Shown here piece by piece: positions 11,501-26,500 of a DNA stretch of 64,000 nucleotides (position 1 is its first letter; each line of letters begins with the position of its first letter). This DNA comes from Armigeres subalbatus (lineage: Eukaryota > Arthropoda > Insecta > Diptera > Culicidae): the NCBI RefSeq assembly GCF_024139115.2, contig NC_085140.1, positions 317,691,259 through 317,755,258 of the forward strand, given 5' to 3'. The notes under the pieces were generated by a model, which was not told the DNA's origin, searched no databases, and worked only from the letters and a program-made list of their open reading frames with translations. The position numbers were made by a program, and so were the translations under genes.

Positions 11501-14500
11501 GTATACCCCGTTAGGCATAAGTACGTTAGGCATAAGGACGTTAGGCATAATTACGTTAGGCATTACGGACGTTAGGCATAACGGACGATAGGCATAATGT
11601 ACGTTAGGCATAATGGACGTTAGGCATAAAATGACCCAAAGGCAGAATTATGCCAAACGTCCATTATGCCAAATGTACATTATGCCTATCGTCCGTTATG
11701 CCTAACGTCCATTATGCCTAACGTCCATTATGCTTAACGTACTTATGCCTAACGTCGCGGACCCCTCGTACCCATCCCGGGATCATGTGGATTATGAAAC
11801 CATTTTTCTTCATCCACCACTGCTGCCCTCGCTGCCTCAGCCATCATCGGCTTCTGGCCGTGAACTCCGAGCGATGCAATGGGCGATTGCATCCATAGCA
11901 ACCGACACCACTGCATCCGACCATAATCAAGCACAGAATGACGAAAAAAAGGCGCCCACTTTCATGCATATTCGCAGACCCACCGGCAGTTCTACCGCTG
12001 GCGACTGCATGCTGTGTAAATAAACACAGCGAACGAATGAACGAAAAATGCGCGAGCAAAAAGCACGTCAGCATGCACTGCTGTCACAAATTGTAATGAC
12101 TCGCACACGGCAGGCAGTGCTTCTTTTATACACAAAAAAAAATATTCCGGTAGACTTGAAGGCCCGTGACATACCGCATTCTGATGTCCGTGTTAGGAAT
12201 GCACGGGATTGGTTACATATGAAATTTTTACTGGCTTTGACAAGAATTGAAATTTTCAATAACTTATCGTTAATAATCTTAGGTTTCAATGAAATAGGCA
12301 AAATGGTGGAGTGTTTTCGAGTCGATTGATATAAAAATCTTAAAAATCCATCGAAAGATAAAGGCGTTAGTAACGTTCAAAATCTTCCCTTCCAGCGTAA
12401 CGCTCTCGATTTCCAAAAATCTAAATGACACCCAGTATTGTAAAGAAAGACGTAAGTCCTACGTCAAAAAGAGGCTGACTGCATTGTCGAATTCCTGGTG
12501 GAGGTTTTGAAAAAAAAATGTTGGTGCAAAAGGCCCACTAAACGATCTCCATTCTGAATGATGCGCAGCTATCGCCTTAACCTGCCAGGTTAGATTTCAG
12601 TCGATTTCTTTTATTTGTTTTTGAGGCTTCGCCGCCATGAGTTTCTGGGTCTACCTCTGCTACGATGTACCGCTGGGTTCCAGTTTAATGCTTGTTTACA
12701 GATTTCGTTTCTCCCCCTACGTAAGCCATGGCCAACCCAGTCCCGCTTCCGATCCCGAATTTCTGTTGCTATCGGCCTCTGGTGAGATCCAGTTGTGTGT
12801 AAAGGTTGACATGCTTTCTTGACCCGTACGCCTATGTCGATCTTGGTACCGTCGTCTGACGCCATTTGGCTACCAAGATGTTGGAAGCTTTCAACATTCT
12901 CCACTGATTGCCCGGCTAATGTGAAACTGGAAGAGTCGCTGTGTTTACATCCAACGATTTGGTTTTGTTGACTTTGATGACTAAACCTGCCCAAGAAGAG
13001 CGCCTGGCAAGGTCGTTAGGCGAGGAGTACAACGTCATCAGCCAATTCTAAGCCGTTTAGATGTTCCATGATTATAGGCTGCCATAGCAGCCCGCGGTTT
13101 GATTCATAGTCAAACGCACCTACCAGAATCTCGTCGATTACAATGAGAAACAGAAGAGGTGGCAGAATACATCCCTGCATCACACCAGCTACGACCCGGA
13201 TAGGGACGGACAACACCCCATTGTGAAGCACTCTATACGAGAAGGCCTCGTACTGTGCCTCGATGAGGCCGATGATTTTATCAGGAACCCACTTCCGTCT
13301 CACGGCCCCCAAAATATTCTCGTGATTGAGACGGTCGAAATCTTTTTCGCAATAAATGAGTACTAAGTAAGGGGACTCTTGAAATTAGTTGACCTGCTCC
13401 AGAATTATACAGAGCGTGACACGGCACGGAATCCAGCTTGCTGCCTCCGGAGAGTGGAATCTGTCCCCTCCTGAATCCGGGGTAGGATATCTTTGCCCAG
13501 AACTTCGAGAACGGTACAAAACAACATAATGCCTCGCCAGTTGTCGCATACAGTCAGGTCACACTTTTTGGACACCTTCACTAAGGTACCTTGCATCCAG
13601 TCGACTGGGAAAGTTGCGGTTGTCTCAGATATTACGAAATAAACAATGCAGCAATTGGGCTGATGTCATAGGGTCAGCTTTGAGCATCTCCGCTGATATG
13701 CGATCGACCCTGGGGCTTTGTTCGATTTTATACCTTGGATGACTGTTTGAATCTCTTGCAGTGATTAAGCTTTGGCATTGACGCGTGTTATACATCCGAT
13801 CCTCAACAGATCATGCCGAGCTGGTAATGGCCTGACTGGCCCTTGAAAAAGTGTTCGAAGTGTTCGAAGCAGCGTTTCAGCTGGTCAGTTAGGACGGTCA
13901 ATAACTGACCATTCGCGTCTTTCATAGCCTTAGTTGCATTCATCTTCGCCCTGCGTTGTGAGGAAGCGAATGTCCCCGGTTGCTGCGGCTCGCTCTCCTT
14001 CGTCGGCTAGAGAGTCCGCCCACGCTCGCTTGTCTCGTCGACATGAGCATTTCACTTCCTTCTCTAGAGCCGAGTTAACGATCTAAGACTTCTAAGGCTC
14101 CTCTGGTTTTTGTTCGCTCTATCGCGCCTTTGGCTGCTCTTCGCTGCTCTATCTTCTCATCATGTTTCTATAAGGTCTCATCGGTGATCCATTGTTTTTT
14201 CTGGGTCGCAGTTCGCCAAGATTATTCTTGCTGGTGGCGATGATTGCACGGTCCATTGGTCTTCCACGCTGCCACCTTCCAGAATATCTGCAACACGTGT
14301 CTCCAGTTCTTCAACGATAAACCGTTTCACCATGGCATCTACCCGTCGCCGTGTGTTGAACCGTCGTTCAACTCTCTCCTCCTGCCGGCGAATCCGCGCA
14401 ATGCGCAGGCGTATTTCGCCGACGAGAAAGTGATGATCATACGGGAAATCGGCACTACGTTTATTTCGTAGATCAAGATGGCTCCGTTCCCATTTTCGGC

Positions 14501-17500
14501 TAATGCATATGTGGTCGATTTGATTTTCTGTAAAGAGACACACGTGACTTTATGAACCGGTCGATAAGGGAAGTGTGATCCCTCGATCACCCTGTCGCTA
14601 TTACCACACACAGCAAAAAAATATTAATATGCTGCGACGCAATTTTGGTTGATGTACTCAAAAAGTCTACGTAATAATCAATTAGTTGTATTTTTAAGCT
14701 ATTTCGATATTTTATTACATTACTCAACGTAAAATCTGACGGGCAAAATATTTTTTTCTGTTACGCTTAAAGTACACAAAATTACCAGTATAAATCGGTA
14801 TTTTATTACATGAAAAATGATGCACATCATGCCAGTTGAAAATGTTGCACATTATTATTACCTATTCTGATGTATTATTGTGTAAAATCAATGTAAAATT
14901 GCATAAAATGGTGCGATCGCGCCCGAGCTAACCCCAGGACGAACTGTCAAACAGATTGAATTTTCTCTCGTATCGGTTGGCGCATAACATTGGGTTACAG
15001 TAAGGATTCAGACTATAACTCACCTTTTTTAACACCTTGGATAACCCTGAGAGAAGCCTGATGGGAGAGGAAGGACCCTTCCCAGGCTTCCGAATAGGGA
15101 TGACTTTCGCTGACTTCGAGGACGATGGGAAGTAGCTGAATCAGAGAAACTTGAAGATCAACGAAATGTGCTCGATGTTTGGAAATTGTCAGCTGAGATT
15201 TCACATCAAACTCCTCCGAGAAGTCGTTGGGCGTCAGATGTATGTTGTTCGCATGCTTGTTAACGGGCTGATGGGCGCATGCTTCCAGCCCCCTGAAACG
15301 GCTGTCATCTGCATACAATATGATTGAAGCCGAAAACTTGGTGCTAAACTTGGTGCTAGCTGTCAAGCAGTGGCTTTAAGCACGGAACACAGTGACGCAT
15401 GCGACAATATCGCTCGAGAAGAAATTTAATTCGAATAAAAAAAAAAAAGTTTTTTAAAGCGCTAAATATGTTTCATTAATGTATTGCAATTATCTCTACA
15501 GCTGATTCGTTAATTTCAGATACACATGTTTCGTTATAGCGCAAAAGTTATCAGCATTGTATTTGTCACAATAACAAATACCAAATTATTAATAATAACA
15601 AATTTGTCAAGTCTGCCTGATACTCATGTCGATATCTTAACGGTTTGATAGATGTCTGAAGGAATTTGACAAATATTTGGCATTGTGATAAAGAGTGGGC
15701 CTTTAATTTCTAATGCATCGTTCTGTTAAAAAAAAACAAATTTTTGCAAGTAGAAAAAATAAGACTGCAAACCAATTAATTGATTGATCAGCAGTGATTT
15801 ATTTTTCCTCCAAATTTAAGAACACTATTCTCGTTGGAATCTGAAGCAAAATAAAAAAAAGCTGGTATCTCCAGCAGTTTTCTGTTCATGTTTAAATTTT
15901 ATTTAAATAAATAAAATAATTATTTATTCTATTGCTCAGAAATGCGGCGTAATTGCAAAGTGCATTGATCCAAATTCCGTAGTTAAAATAAGGCGTTCAA
16001 TCGCCAAGACATACACAATTTAAATCTCGTGATTCAATCTGCAGAAAATAGAACAAAGCTGTGCAACAGTATTGAGCTTTTGAATCTGAACTTAAATTAA
16101 TCTGAGGCAACTGCTGGGAGAATGCATGTTTCAGATTCATATTAAAATTAAATGCAGCAGTACAATTTGAATCACTACTAATCTGATTTTATTCTTGGGT
16201 TACTTAGGATTCTTAAGATTAACTCATAATCGATAAAAATTCAAATGGTACACATTTGCGACATGAGCAGTATGGTTAGGTTTCTCGTCAGCTAAAAGAA
16301 CTTTTTTCCGGTGCATGAAAAGATATTTTAGTTACCAGATAAACATTGTCGCTGTCCGGAACATCTTTTGCTGGCAAGGATAGGGGATCTAAATGTCAAA
16401 ATGTAAAAATACATACGATTTGACAGGTAGGTACCCAACATGTTTCGGACAGCAGAACAAAGGGAACTGAAGCGACAATATTTATCTGGTAATTAAAATA
16501 TCTTTTGGTGCATGATCATTGGCAGCTCGATAGTTATTATTTTTAGTCTCTTGACTTAAACGCTAAATCAGTTATGCTTCAAAAAACTATTATTCTGTCA
16601 ACACACAAATGGTATAGTTTAAAGAAAATTTTTATCCAAAATGCGACATCCACTTCCAGTTGGATCAGATCAAATGTAAAGAAAAAAGGTTCCAATGGTG
16701 TTTCATAAAACACCTGTCGATGACACGTACAATGACTAGATTAATTTATCTTAGTTTCGACGCCCACATTATAGTGAGCTCAAGTTTGTAACCAAAGAGT
16801 TAATGCGTCAAGATCAAATAGATGAATTAAGTTCGTCAACTGAAAAGTAGTTGCTGTGCTGTCTCATATCTCATAGGGGCAGTTCAATAATTATCATATA
16901 ACCCTGCTTGCAGGGCAAGATTACTTTTGATAGATTTACGTTTTAATGGTTTTGGGAGGTGCATCAGCTTTTTTTAAGACTGGGTATTTTTTTAAATCTT
17001 CGAACTACTGGCACTTTCAAGTTTAGGGTAAATGTTGCAACATTTCATAGACGAAATTCTTATTTATGAAAAGAAAGTTTGAAATGAAATTCGGATGTTT
17101 ATAAATCGCTTAGATTTTTAACTATCTGAAATGAAAATATTCTTCGTTTTGGAAAGTGCAACGTATTTTGGATCCCCAAATGTACACATTTTGGACACCC
17201 CCCTTTTGAGTCTGTTCAAAAATGAATTTTCAATTTGCACAGGTCATTTGAGCAAAAGCAAAGTCTTATCTTTCGATTGACATGCATCAATGAGAAGATT
17301 GCAGCGATTTAAATTTGCAATTTCAACATGAACTGATTGTGTTCGTTCTGAGATATTCAATGACGTATGCTTTGAAGCGTAACGCATTGTAACGCTTACC
17401 TTCTTGAAAAAATTGATTTCATCAACATTTCATCCAAATATCGTTATTTTCGCACATGAAACTAGTTAAACACATTCGCAGCAATCTTATTTGCATAAAG

Positions 17501-20500
17501 ACCATGCGGGATTCAGCAGCGGCATTGAATTTAGTTAAGATATCAATAAAATGTCAACAGGAGGGTCCAAAATATGTAGGGGTCCAAATCAAGTTGGTTA
17601 CCCTAATTTTTCGGTAAATTTCCGGTGCAGGCATCCCTAAATTGTCAAAATCGAGCGCTAACGGCCGCTTATTTTGGAATGTCTGGAAGTAGTTTGATTT
17701 AAAACGGAAAACAGTACGGGGTTTGACTTTTCTCATACTGTGTATCAAGTGTGATATCACAAAATAAAATTTGAAATCGAAAAATTGCGTTTATTATGCA
17801 GTAGAAGAGAAGTCCAGCCCCGTACTGCTAACCGTTTTTAATCAAATTGCTCCTAAAATTTTTGAGAAGAATTTTAAAACACTTCCCGTATGTTTCCTCG
17901 TGCATTTTTTTTCAAATATTATCCTTAGACTTCCTCTTCTTCATGCAACTTTTATCCGCCAATTTTTTTTTTTTTTTTTTTGCATGATGACCTTGCATTT
18001 TGTAGTTGCTACTCCCAGAGACGATGGTATTATATAGAGACACGCGGAGAGAATAAAAGCAATTATGGCTTCACGGCCAGCAGACAAAAAAATTCTGTGC
18101 GATCGGCAACGTAAAAATTTGTGAGAACTTGAAGTGACTCTCAGTGTGAGCATTTATTTCGTTTGCTCCAATTACATATTTTCTCTTCTTTAGCACCATT
18201 ACCTTATATTCAATAATAAGTATGATTAAATACCTTATATAAATATGTTATGAGAACTTTGAAAACATCTTCATTTACTTAACTTTTCAAACTTTTTTAT
18301 AATTTGTATAATGTTGATTACAATACTTATCTTGCATTTAGTACCGATTGGTAATGTTTGTTTACTTTGCTCGTTTGGTACCGCGTTTGACGGTTCGTTT
18401 GGTACTTTCGGATTCACTGTTTGCGGGTCTCTATCTATAAACAACGTCTCTGGCTACTCCGTGATCGACCAGAACATGCAACCTTTATTCGCCAATAATG
18501 ATAAATTCATGAGGATGATGGTGATCACTGCGATGACAAACGACACAAGACAAAAGTCAAATAGATTGCACCTTATCAGAATATGTTAAATTGTGACGGC
18601 TATTGAAATTAATTCATTGTTTTTTTTTTGGTGATAATTTCGGCTGATTTTGATGATAATTATATTGTGGCAGCTATTACCGCACGTAAAATGCTGGATA
18701 AATGAAGAAAACAGAACAATATAACTTAAGTTATTGAAATTTAAATTTTCACGATTGAAAATCATTTTGCGATACATAATTAAATACCCGCGCGAAATGC
18801 ACGGTATAATATGAACGGAGCTTTAAACTTCAAAAACAGCACTAGCGCCACACCAACAAACGGTGGCTTCAAGAACTAGTGCTTGTTTCACGGGGTTGCA
18901 TGCTTCAGGTGGATTTAAGAATGTTGATAATTTATAGAACGACTTAAAATAGTCTATGAGAGCGTGAATCTTATTTGAAAAAAATCACTATGAGGTGCTT
19001 CATTCTGGCCTTGATGATTTTTATCATGCGATTGCAACGGGTCTTTAGTGCAGGCAGCCCATCAGTACGCTGGTACTGCCTGCGAGTGACATTTCGCAGA
19101 CGAATTAAATCTTTGGTGAGTGTGTCAATGGTCAGGATGTTTCTTACCTGTCGAGCCATTGGTACATGTTGGTCACGGGCCTGGGAAAGCGCGATGACGT
19201 GGGGCTGCTCATCAATGTCTTCAGATATGGCAGGATGTTGTTAGTAGACGATGTTGTCATCTACGCAGTTTTGGAAACGATCCCAAACGACTCAATGGTA
19301 GTTTCGCAGGGATAACTAGCGCCTATTCACCAAAGTCCCAACTTCTGCCACTTCCAGGTAATGGTCCGCATAGCTTAGCTTAGCTTAACTTAACCCTTGG
19401 TAGACCATCGGCTGCGAGATTTTGTCACTCATGTTGGTGATGCAGATGTCAAGCGTAGCGTGGACCTCGCCGTTGCACCAGACGACCATTCTGATTTGAG
19501 CGCGAATTGCCCTATGGTGGATGTTTGGCGCTCTTGGGGGTCCTACACTAATAACGTAAGCACTTATGGGGGGAGGGGGGTTGGCCATTTTCTTACGCTC
19601 AATATAAATAAGAAAAACCCAGAAAAATTGCTTACGTAATTTGTGTACGGCCCCTTGCGATTGTGAAATGTTCCTGCCGCCGAGGGAGTTTGGCGATGTC
19701 ACTTCGCAGATCATGCGATGCTCCACCGCCGACTTTGACTGTTTTGAACAATAAACCACGATGGCGCCGACCGATTTGGTAACTTTTACCCCAATAAATT
19801 CCAACTTAATGCTCAACAGCAGGAAGCAGGCGACGTTATTTTGTTATGGAACGTACACACGGTCAAGCAGTTTGACCAACATTGACTCCACCTCTCGTTT
19901 ATTCAAACATCCATCAAGTTTTACCAACAGCGGCACGAACAATCAATTTATTCGACTAACAATATCACACACGAACGACCGAAGCCCCAACTTGAGCACC
20001 AACCATCAAAAAATATATGGGGGTTTGTGCAACTTCATTACAAATGCTCAAACACGTTCGGCGAACCTTGACTCCACCCCCGAGAACTCAAACCAAAATC
20101 AAACCGTTTTAATTTTTTCCAACCGAGCCGCCAACTGTCAAATGGTTGTTCGAACAACTTCACACACGTTCGAACAAAGCAGCAACCGAAGCGTTTTCTT
20201 GGGGGCGGAGTCAATGTTCGTCAAACTGCTTGACTGGTGTGTACGTTGCATTAAGTATTCGATCCAACCTTACCAGCCTGAAATCCGGAGTTGTTGCACT
20301 TACCTGAGTTTCAGGTGGGTTTCGGTGATTGTGTGGGTGTGAAAGAGCTCTTACATTCTTGTGTACAATGTGCTTAATATTTGCTACTCACTACAGCGTG
20401 TTCGGCACTCACCTGGAGTGCGATCGTAGCAGGCTCGTCCAGGCAGCAAGTCAATCTGTCATATTCGACAGCAAAGACGCGTCGCATCTGGATAGGTGGT

Positions 20501-23500
20501 TCCTTTCCAGCTCATCTCCGATTCTCACAATGGCGATCCTGCCAGGAGCTGCGAAATTCGCAGCACATTTAGTAGGAACAAAGTGTACCGGAAAGGAACC
20601 ACCTATTTGCATTGCAAAAAAAAAAAAAACAGCGGATCATCATAATCGCGCAACGAAAAGCGGACATCGAATGTCGCGCACTTGAAGCGGGTAAAAGACC
20701 GCGCTTTTGAAAATAGCGGATTTAGTTGCACGCTTCCAAGCGGCTAAAAGAATCGCGCTTTCTTGTAGCGGACGAAAGGTCGCGCATTGGAGTAGCGGAC
20801 GGAAGGTCGCGCATTGGAGTAGCGGACGGAAGGTCGCGCATTGGAGTAGCGGACGGAAGGTCGCGTATTTTAGTAGCGGACAAAAGGTCGCGCAATCAAA
20901 AAACGGACATGTCGCGCAAGTTCGAAGCGGACATGAAGTCGCGCAAGTTAGAAGCGGACATGAAGTCGCGCAAGTTAGAAGCGGACATGAAGTCGCGCAT
21001 TTATTAAGCGGACTCCAGTGTGGCGCATTTCATAAGCGAGCGCACATAAAAGACGACACAAAAGTCGCGCATCGTAAATAAAGATCACGTATACGAAAAA
21101 GATACATTAAAAAACGGACAAAATATTTGAGCAGGTGGTTAAGAAGCTGGACAGAAGGCCGCGCATAACAGAAGCGGGTATGAAGGGCATGCACCCAAAA
21201 AAAAAGAAAAGAAAAAAGCAACATGATCGTGCTACAGAAGCGGATCGTGAAGATCGCGTAATAGCAAAAGGTTTCGACTTTTATTTCATTGAGGTACTGA
21301 CTGTTTATTTCGATGAAATTCACTTCCAACTGGCAGCAGCAGTGATAAGTGTGGACAATAACCTTTTGAGCATCTAGTTTACAGTGTCCATCGTTAAGAG
21401 ACGATATCAGAGTTTGTATCTGTTGTATTAAACCTGCTAGGGTAAAACGACCTATTATGGAGGGGTTAAGCACCGTGTCAAAATAAAATTGATTACAAAA
21501 ATTCTTCAAAAATTACCTGTTGGTCGATTTCCATATTGTAGTAGTTGAATAGGATGCTCGTTAACTATAGTTTCGTAAATATTACGTGAATTGTGTTGAA
21601 CTTATGTTGTTTTGTTTTTATCACAATAAAAACAAACTACCGCAATAATAGGACGCAGTTGCCTATCGTTGCGATATTTTTTTGAAGGTCAGTCCTATTG
21701 TTGCGGTATTGCATGTAATTCTTATGGAGAGCGATACCGCAACAATAGGACCTTAGCACTACCGCAATAATAGGCTCAAGGGATTCAAATTTTTAACGAA
21801 AAATGTTGATTTTTCATCATTTTGAACGGATTTTTGTAAAACAAAAGCTGTTCTAGTCGTTAATTCGAAGAGTTTTAGCGTACCCACAATTGCTTTCAAT
21901 GGTGTTATATCCAGAATGGACTACTTTAACACTACCGCAACCTTAGGGCATACCACAACGATAGGACGTTTTACCCTACTCTTTGTTTTGAAATTTGAAT
22001 CATGTGGTCACATAATGGTTAGGAATCGATAAAATGTTCGAGAAAATCTGGATTTACGTAAATTTATGGAAAATTGGGGTGTTTAGAAGTAGGATGATAA
22101 ATGAAGAATATGGTGAAATGTTATCTCCTGAATTTGCTACTGAATAAGCAAATAGTGACTTTATAAAAATTGTATTTTGAATCAACGCCAGATCTTGTAT
22201 GCCACGTTTCGCTTGGTATCTCTGTATAATAGGCGTTCATAGCAAAAAAACGTACGGAGCATGTCGAAGATAACCGCACTCAACAACCACCCGCGATGAT
22301 ATGCCAAACAAGATACATATCCATGTTATTGGCAGACACAGAAAAGTTTTCACTTTTCAGAAATGCTAGTATAAAACAGTCGAAGAGTAGACCTATTTCT
22401 AGTTGGAATGTAAATCCATTGAAAAATAGGAAGAGGGCTACGATATTCAATATATGTTGAAATGTATTTATGCACAAAACTAATCACAATTGACACAAAT
22501 AATTAATGATAAATAAATAACAATAATAATCAAATAATTCCATTGAATAATGATCTGCAACGTCCTGTACAACAGGAAGTAAAGCTATGTGCACAAACTA
22601 TAATCATACTATAGCAGAAAAGTGATGCAGTAAGCGGATGCAATAAGATGCAGACCGGCCTCTGAAGTAGAAAACTTCCAAATCATTATGAATAAAGTAT
22701 ACCATGGAGAAAATTAGCTTAACCTTTGGGTACTGCTTCGTTGTAAGTATTACAACCTTTGATGAAACACGCTTGTTTGTTCACAGCTTGTGTGGAACTA
22801 CATTATTGAGGCAGGATCCGGAAAATCAATCTATATAAATAAAAATTAGTTTAGGCTCCCTTCCTGATGATTTAACTCGTGAATGGGTTGAACGATTTTC
22901 AAAAAAATTCTCCCTAATCGATTCGTCTTACAAAAAGTACAAAAAGTTGATTAATTTAACGAGGAAAGGTAGAAAATCAGTAGAATACAGCTTTGGGTCA
23001 GTAGTTGAGGAAAAAAACAATAGCACGGAAATCGATCTAAAGTGCGGTAGTTCATTTTAACATTTGCAACCAAGGGCAAAGCTGGGTTTCTTTCGCTAGT
23101 ATATCATATAGATTGTCCGGATCTGTTGTCTTAAATTTCATTTTTACGTATTTCAGCATTAAACAAAAAAAAATATAACATGTCTAACGTAAAACGAAAT
23201 GAACCAGATGCCCATGGATTTGGCGATTGGAGATACCGAAGTTTCGATAATTAATTATCAGACCATCTGTAATACAATTTATTTACAGTATTTTCAATGA
23301 AAATTTTGAAAGTTAGTCCGTAATCACTGTCGTTTAATCAATGAGAAAATGGCAACAAAAGGAATATTACAATATTATTTGTAATTATTCAAAATTATTC
23401 ATCGAATTATCTTTAAATGTTCAGACGTATAATAGGTACAAGATAGAATTATAATTATATCGGCAGTGGCGTGAATAATGAACATTTGCGTATTAAGTTA

Positions 23501-26500
23501 TTCGGAGCTGTATTATGGACTATCTTATATACAAATGCATGTATTGGTTGGCATCGAAGGCATTCAACCAATGGAAGTGCAAGGTTATAGTGGACAATAA
23601 ATTAACTAAAATAAACTTGCAAAATCCCAGAAGAAGAACATCTTGGAAAAATAATTGAGCTCTGCCAAAGCGTATTTTTTGCCAACATTGAAGTCGACGT
23701 GTAAGATGTATGAAATAAAAATGAATGCAATCACAATTACTTTTAGCTGTCTACCTCACAGTGACATTCTTTTGTCGAGGAATCTATTTCTTAGTTAAGA
23801 ATGACCAAATCCTTCAAACAAGTCAGAATTTTTTCGATTTTGTTAACTTCCTCTCTTCCACTAGGCTAGCTAGAGCTTGAGGGTCTTACTCGCAGGGGCG
23901 GCTCTTTCAGCTTATCAAGGGTTCAACAACAAAAGTCACTATTTTTGATTGAGCTTAATAATGAATTTATTAATATTACTCACAAGGGGGTATGTGTGTG
24001 TGTGGATTTCGGTACGTTGGCCGGCCGGCGTGAATTGCTGATGCCGGGGGTAGCGATAGTTCGTCGTGCAGCGGGTGAACGGGACATTAGCCGCTGTCTT
24101 TCGGTGGGCTAAACTTCTCGCTAGACAGGTTATCCAGAGCCATCAAAGCTTACGGCCGGCTCTAGGGCGTACTGCCCTATTCTATGGCTTCTGGGTGACT
24201 AGATAAGGTCCGAACGTTCCGTATTCGGTGAAGGACGATTCTTCGAGGCATCCACCAGACTCCAGCTTTGAGCGATTCGGTTTCCGTAGCAATCGCTGGG
24301 TCAGTTGGGGTGTTGGGTTCAACTACCAGGCTCTTAAACTGAGCACTTTCGGGTCCTGATTCGTTAAAAATAGTAAGTACCACGAATTAACGATCACTTT
24401 GGCATTCTTAGGGACCTAATAGGTCAAATTAGACTCTTCCAATACGAATTTCGTCTTTAACGTCTGTACTCTTCGGTGTTCTTTGTAGGAAAGAGATCAG
24501 ATCCTCTCTAGTCTCCGTTTACCTATAGCCTATCCATTCTTGCCCTGTAGCTTTACCATCCCTTTTATGGCGATAATTGCTCAACAAGCGACAACTTTTC
24601 GGCTGATACCCATGCAGCAGTTTTATGTGTGTTTTGTGTTCGAAAGTGTTTTACAAATTTTGTTTTATTTTATTTTAGCTCTTCGTTTTTGAATATTTTA
24701 TTATCTTTTATTTACTCGTGTGCATGCTAATATTTTTAATTCTTAGGCTTTAGATTACATACATATATATTTAATATTGCTATACATAATAATTAAGTTT
24801 CATAATTAGTTAATGTTACTTTTTAATCGGCAGTCTACTTAGGGACATTTTGTGTGAACGGTAACAATTTTCATAGTTACGAAGACCGGAGTGGCCTATG
24901 CCGAACGTAAAAGATTTCTTCCTTCCAGTCGGTCTATGGTTGCACGTCGTTAACCACTCAGTCTACCGATGGGTTGAAAATCCTATTCCACTTGAAGATT
25001 CAACTTGTTTGCTGCGCACCTCGCCTTTATGTGTCCGTCTAGAACCATTTTAACGGAGTTGTTGTCCGCCATTCTGATAGTTGTCGTCCGTTGTCCGCCA
25101 TTCTGAAGTCGTCCGATTATCGCGATGTGAACGACCGATGGTTCTCCCATCAGAACGTCGTGGTTCATTCGCATCCTCCATGTAGTTCCATATGCACTCC
25201 GCCATAGATGATACGCAGTAATTTTCTTTGTAAGATTGTAAGTACACGGTGGTCCTCCATGAGCATTGTCCAGGTTTCATACTTATACAGTGCTATCGGT
25301 CTAATGAGCGTTTTCTAGATTTTTGTTCGGGATGAACCACTGCGTCCATTTCATTGAACTTTTGTAGTTTTCTAGATAGTTTGATACGACGGCGCACTCT
25401 ATTCGATCAGAGTCCAAAGTACGCGCGATGTCCTGTCACGATGTGTTGGTGATTCTTTCGATGCGTTCGCTCATTTGACTTTGCGAGCACATAAAAAGGA
25501 ATGCCAATCAAATTTTGTCCTGAAGTACATCCGAACATAACAAGATTATGAGTGATGCTTGATCAATACATTTTTTATTTTGGAGAGAGAAGTGGATGTG
25601 TGGGTTTGAAAGAGCTCTTACATTCTTGTGTACAATGTGCTTAATATTTGCTACTCACTACAGCGTGTTCGGCACTCACCTGGAGTGCGATCGTAGCAGG
25701 CTCGTCCAGGCAGCAAGTCAATCTGTCATATTCGACAGCAAATCAGCGGACAGGTAAGACGCGTCGCATCTGGATAGGTGGTTCCTTTCCAGCTCATTTC
25801 CGATTCTCACAGTGATGACAGCTACATTGATGTCCTTCTTTTCGGGGATTATTTTGCTCTTGAGTAAGCAAGCGTTCCAGCTGACCAGACCAACCCTAGA
25901 AGCTATTTTCAATTTCGAAAGAGCCAGAGTGTAGAATTGGGTGTAATGAGTTTTGCAACTTCGTAGAGGAGCCGCAAGTTGGCTGAAAATCGGAGCCAGC
26001 TGCTCTGGTGTATAAAGGGGAGCGGAATTCTCGGTAGCAGCAAAGCGTAGAGATTGTTGGTCACGATACGATTGGAATCCAGGGAGAGGAAGCGGTGGGT
26101 TCTAGTCTACAGCCCTCTGCACTTCAGTTCCTTGGAAATTAGTTGGCGTATTTTTGGGGCGCAAGTTCGGCGGACCACCCTTTACAAACACAGGTGGGTC
26201 TCCCTCCGCTCTTGTTGCACATGCGTCAGGCAGATTTCCAGCAACGACGCATAAAATGTGTTGGACTAAAGATGTTTGGATGGGTTTCCCTCGCCTCCAA
26301 TGCGATCGGCCCCCTTGGCATTGACCTGATCGACCATCAAACCTTCCATGCTGGACCTGAGAGAAAAACGTCAACGCGAGCAAACCATTTTTTTTATTAA
26401 ATATCTTGGCTGTGCATATGCACAGCACATGTTTCGAAATGGACAAATTGATATGAAACTTGCGTAAAAGAATCCACGTGTCTTGGAAGGACTCGAACCC

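Noticed and set aside
15013..15366. A 117-codon minus-strand frame containing YADD
   Set aside because: YADD alone is not enough for an RT; none of the surrounding RT blocks (fingers, thumb) is present.
19761..20342. A 193-codon open frame (+)
   Set aside because: It runs through a TIR element with mirrored ends; composition explains the openness and no domain is seen.
20707..21081. A 124-codon frame with SSGRKVAHW-type repeats that looks like a repeat protein
   Set aside because: Two frames are equally open because the 27-bp unit is a multiple of three; it is an intronic minisatellite with no splice or promoter support.
23870..24620. A solitary LTR
   Set aside because: Paired TG...CA ends with a 4-6 bp duplication could not be located by eye.
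25743..25757. A micro-exon ending at CAG|GTAAG
   Set aside because: The 15-bp insert lacks a preceding polypyrimidine tract and an open frame joining the transporter exons.
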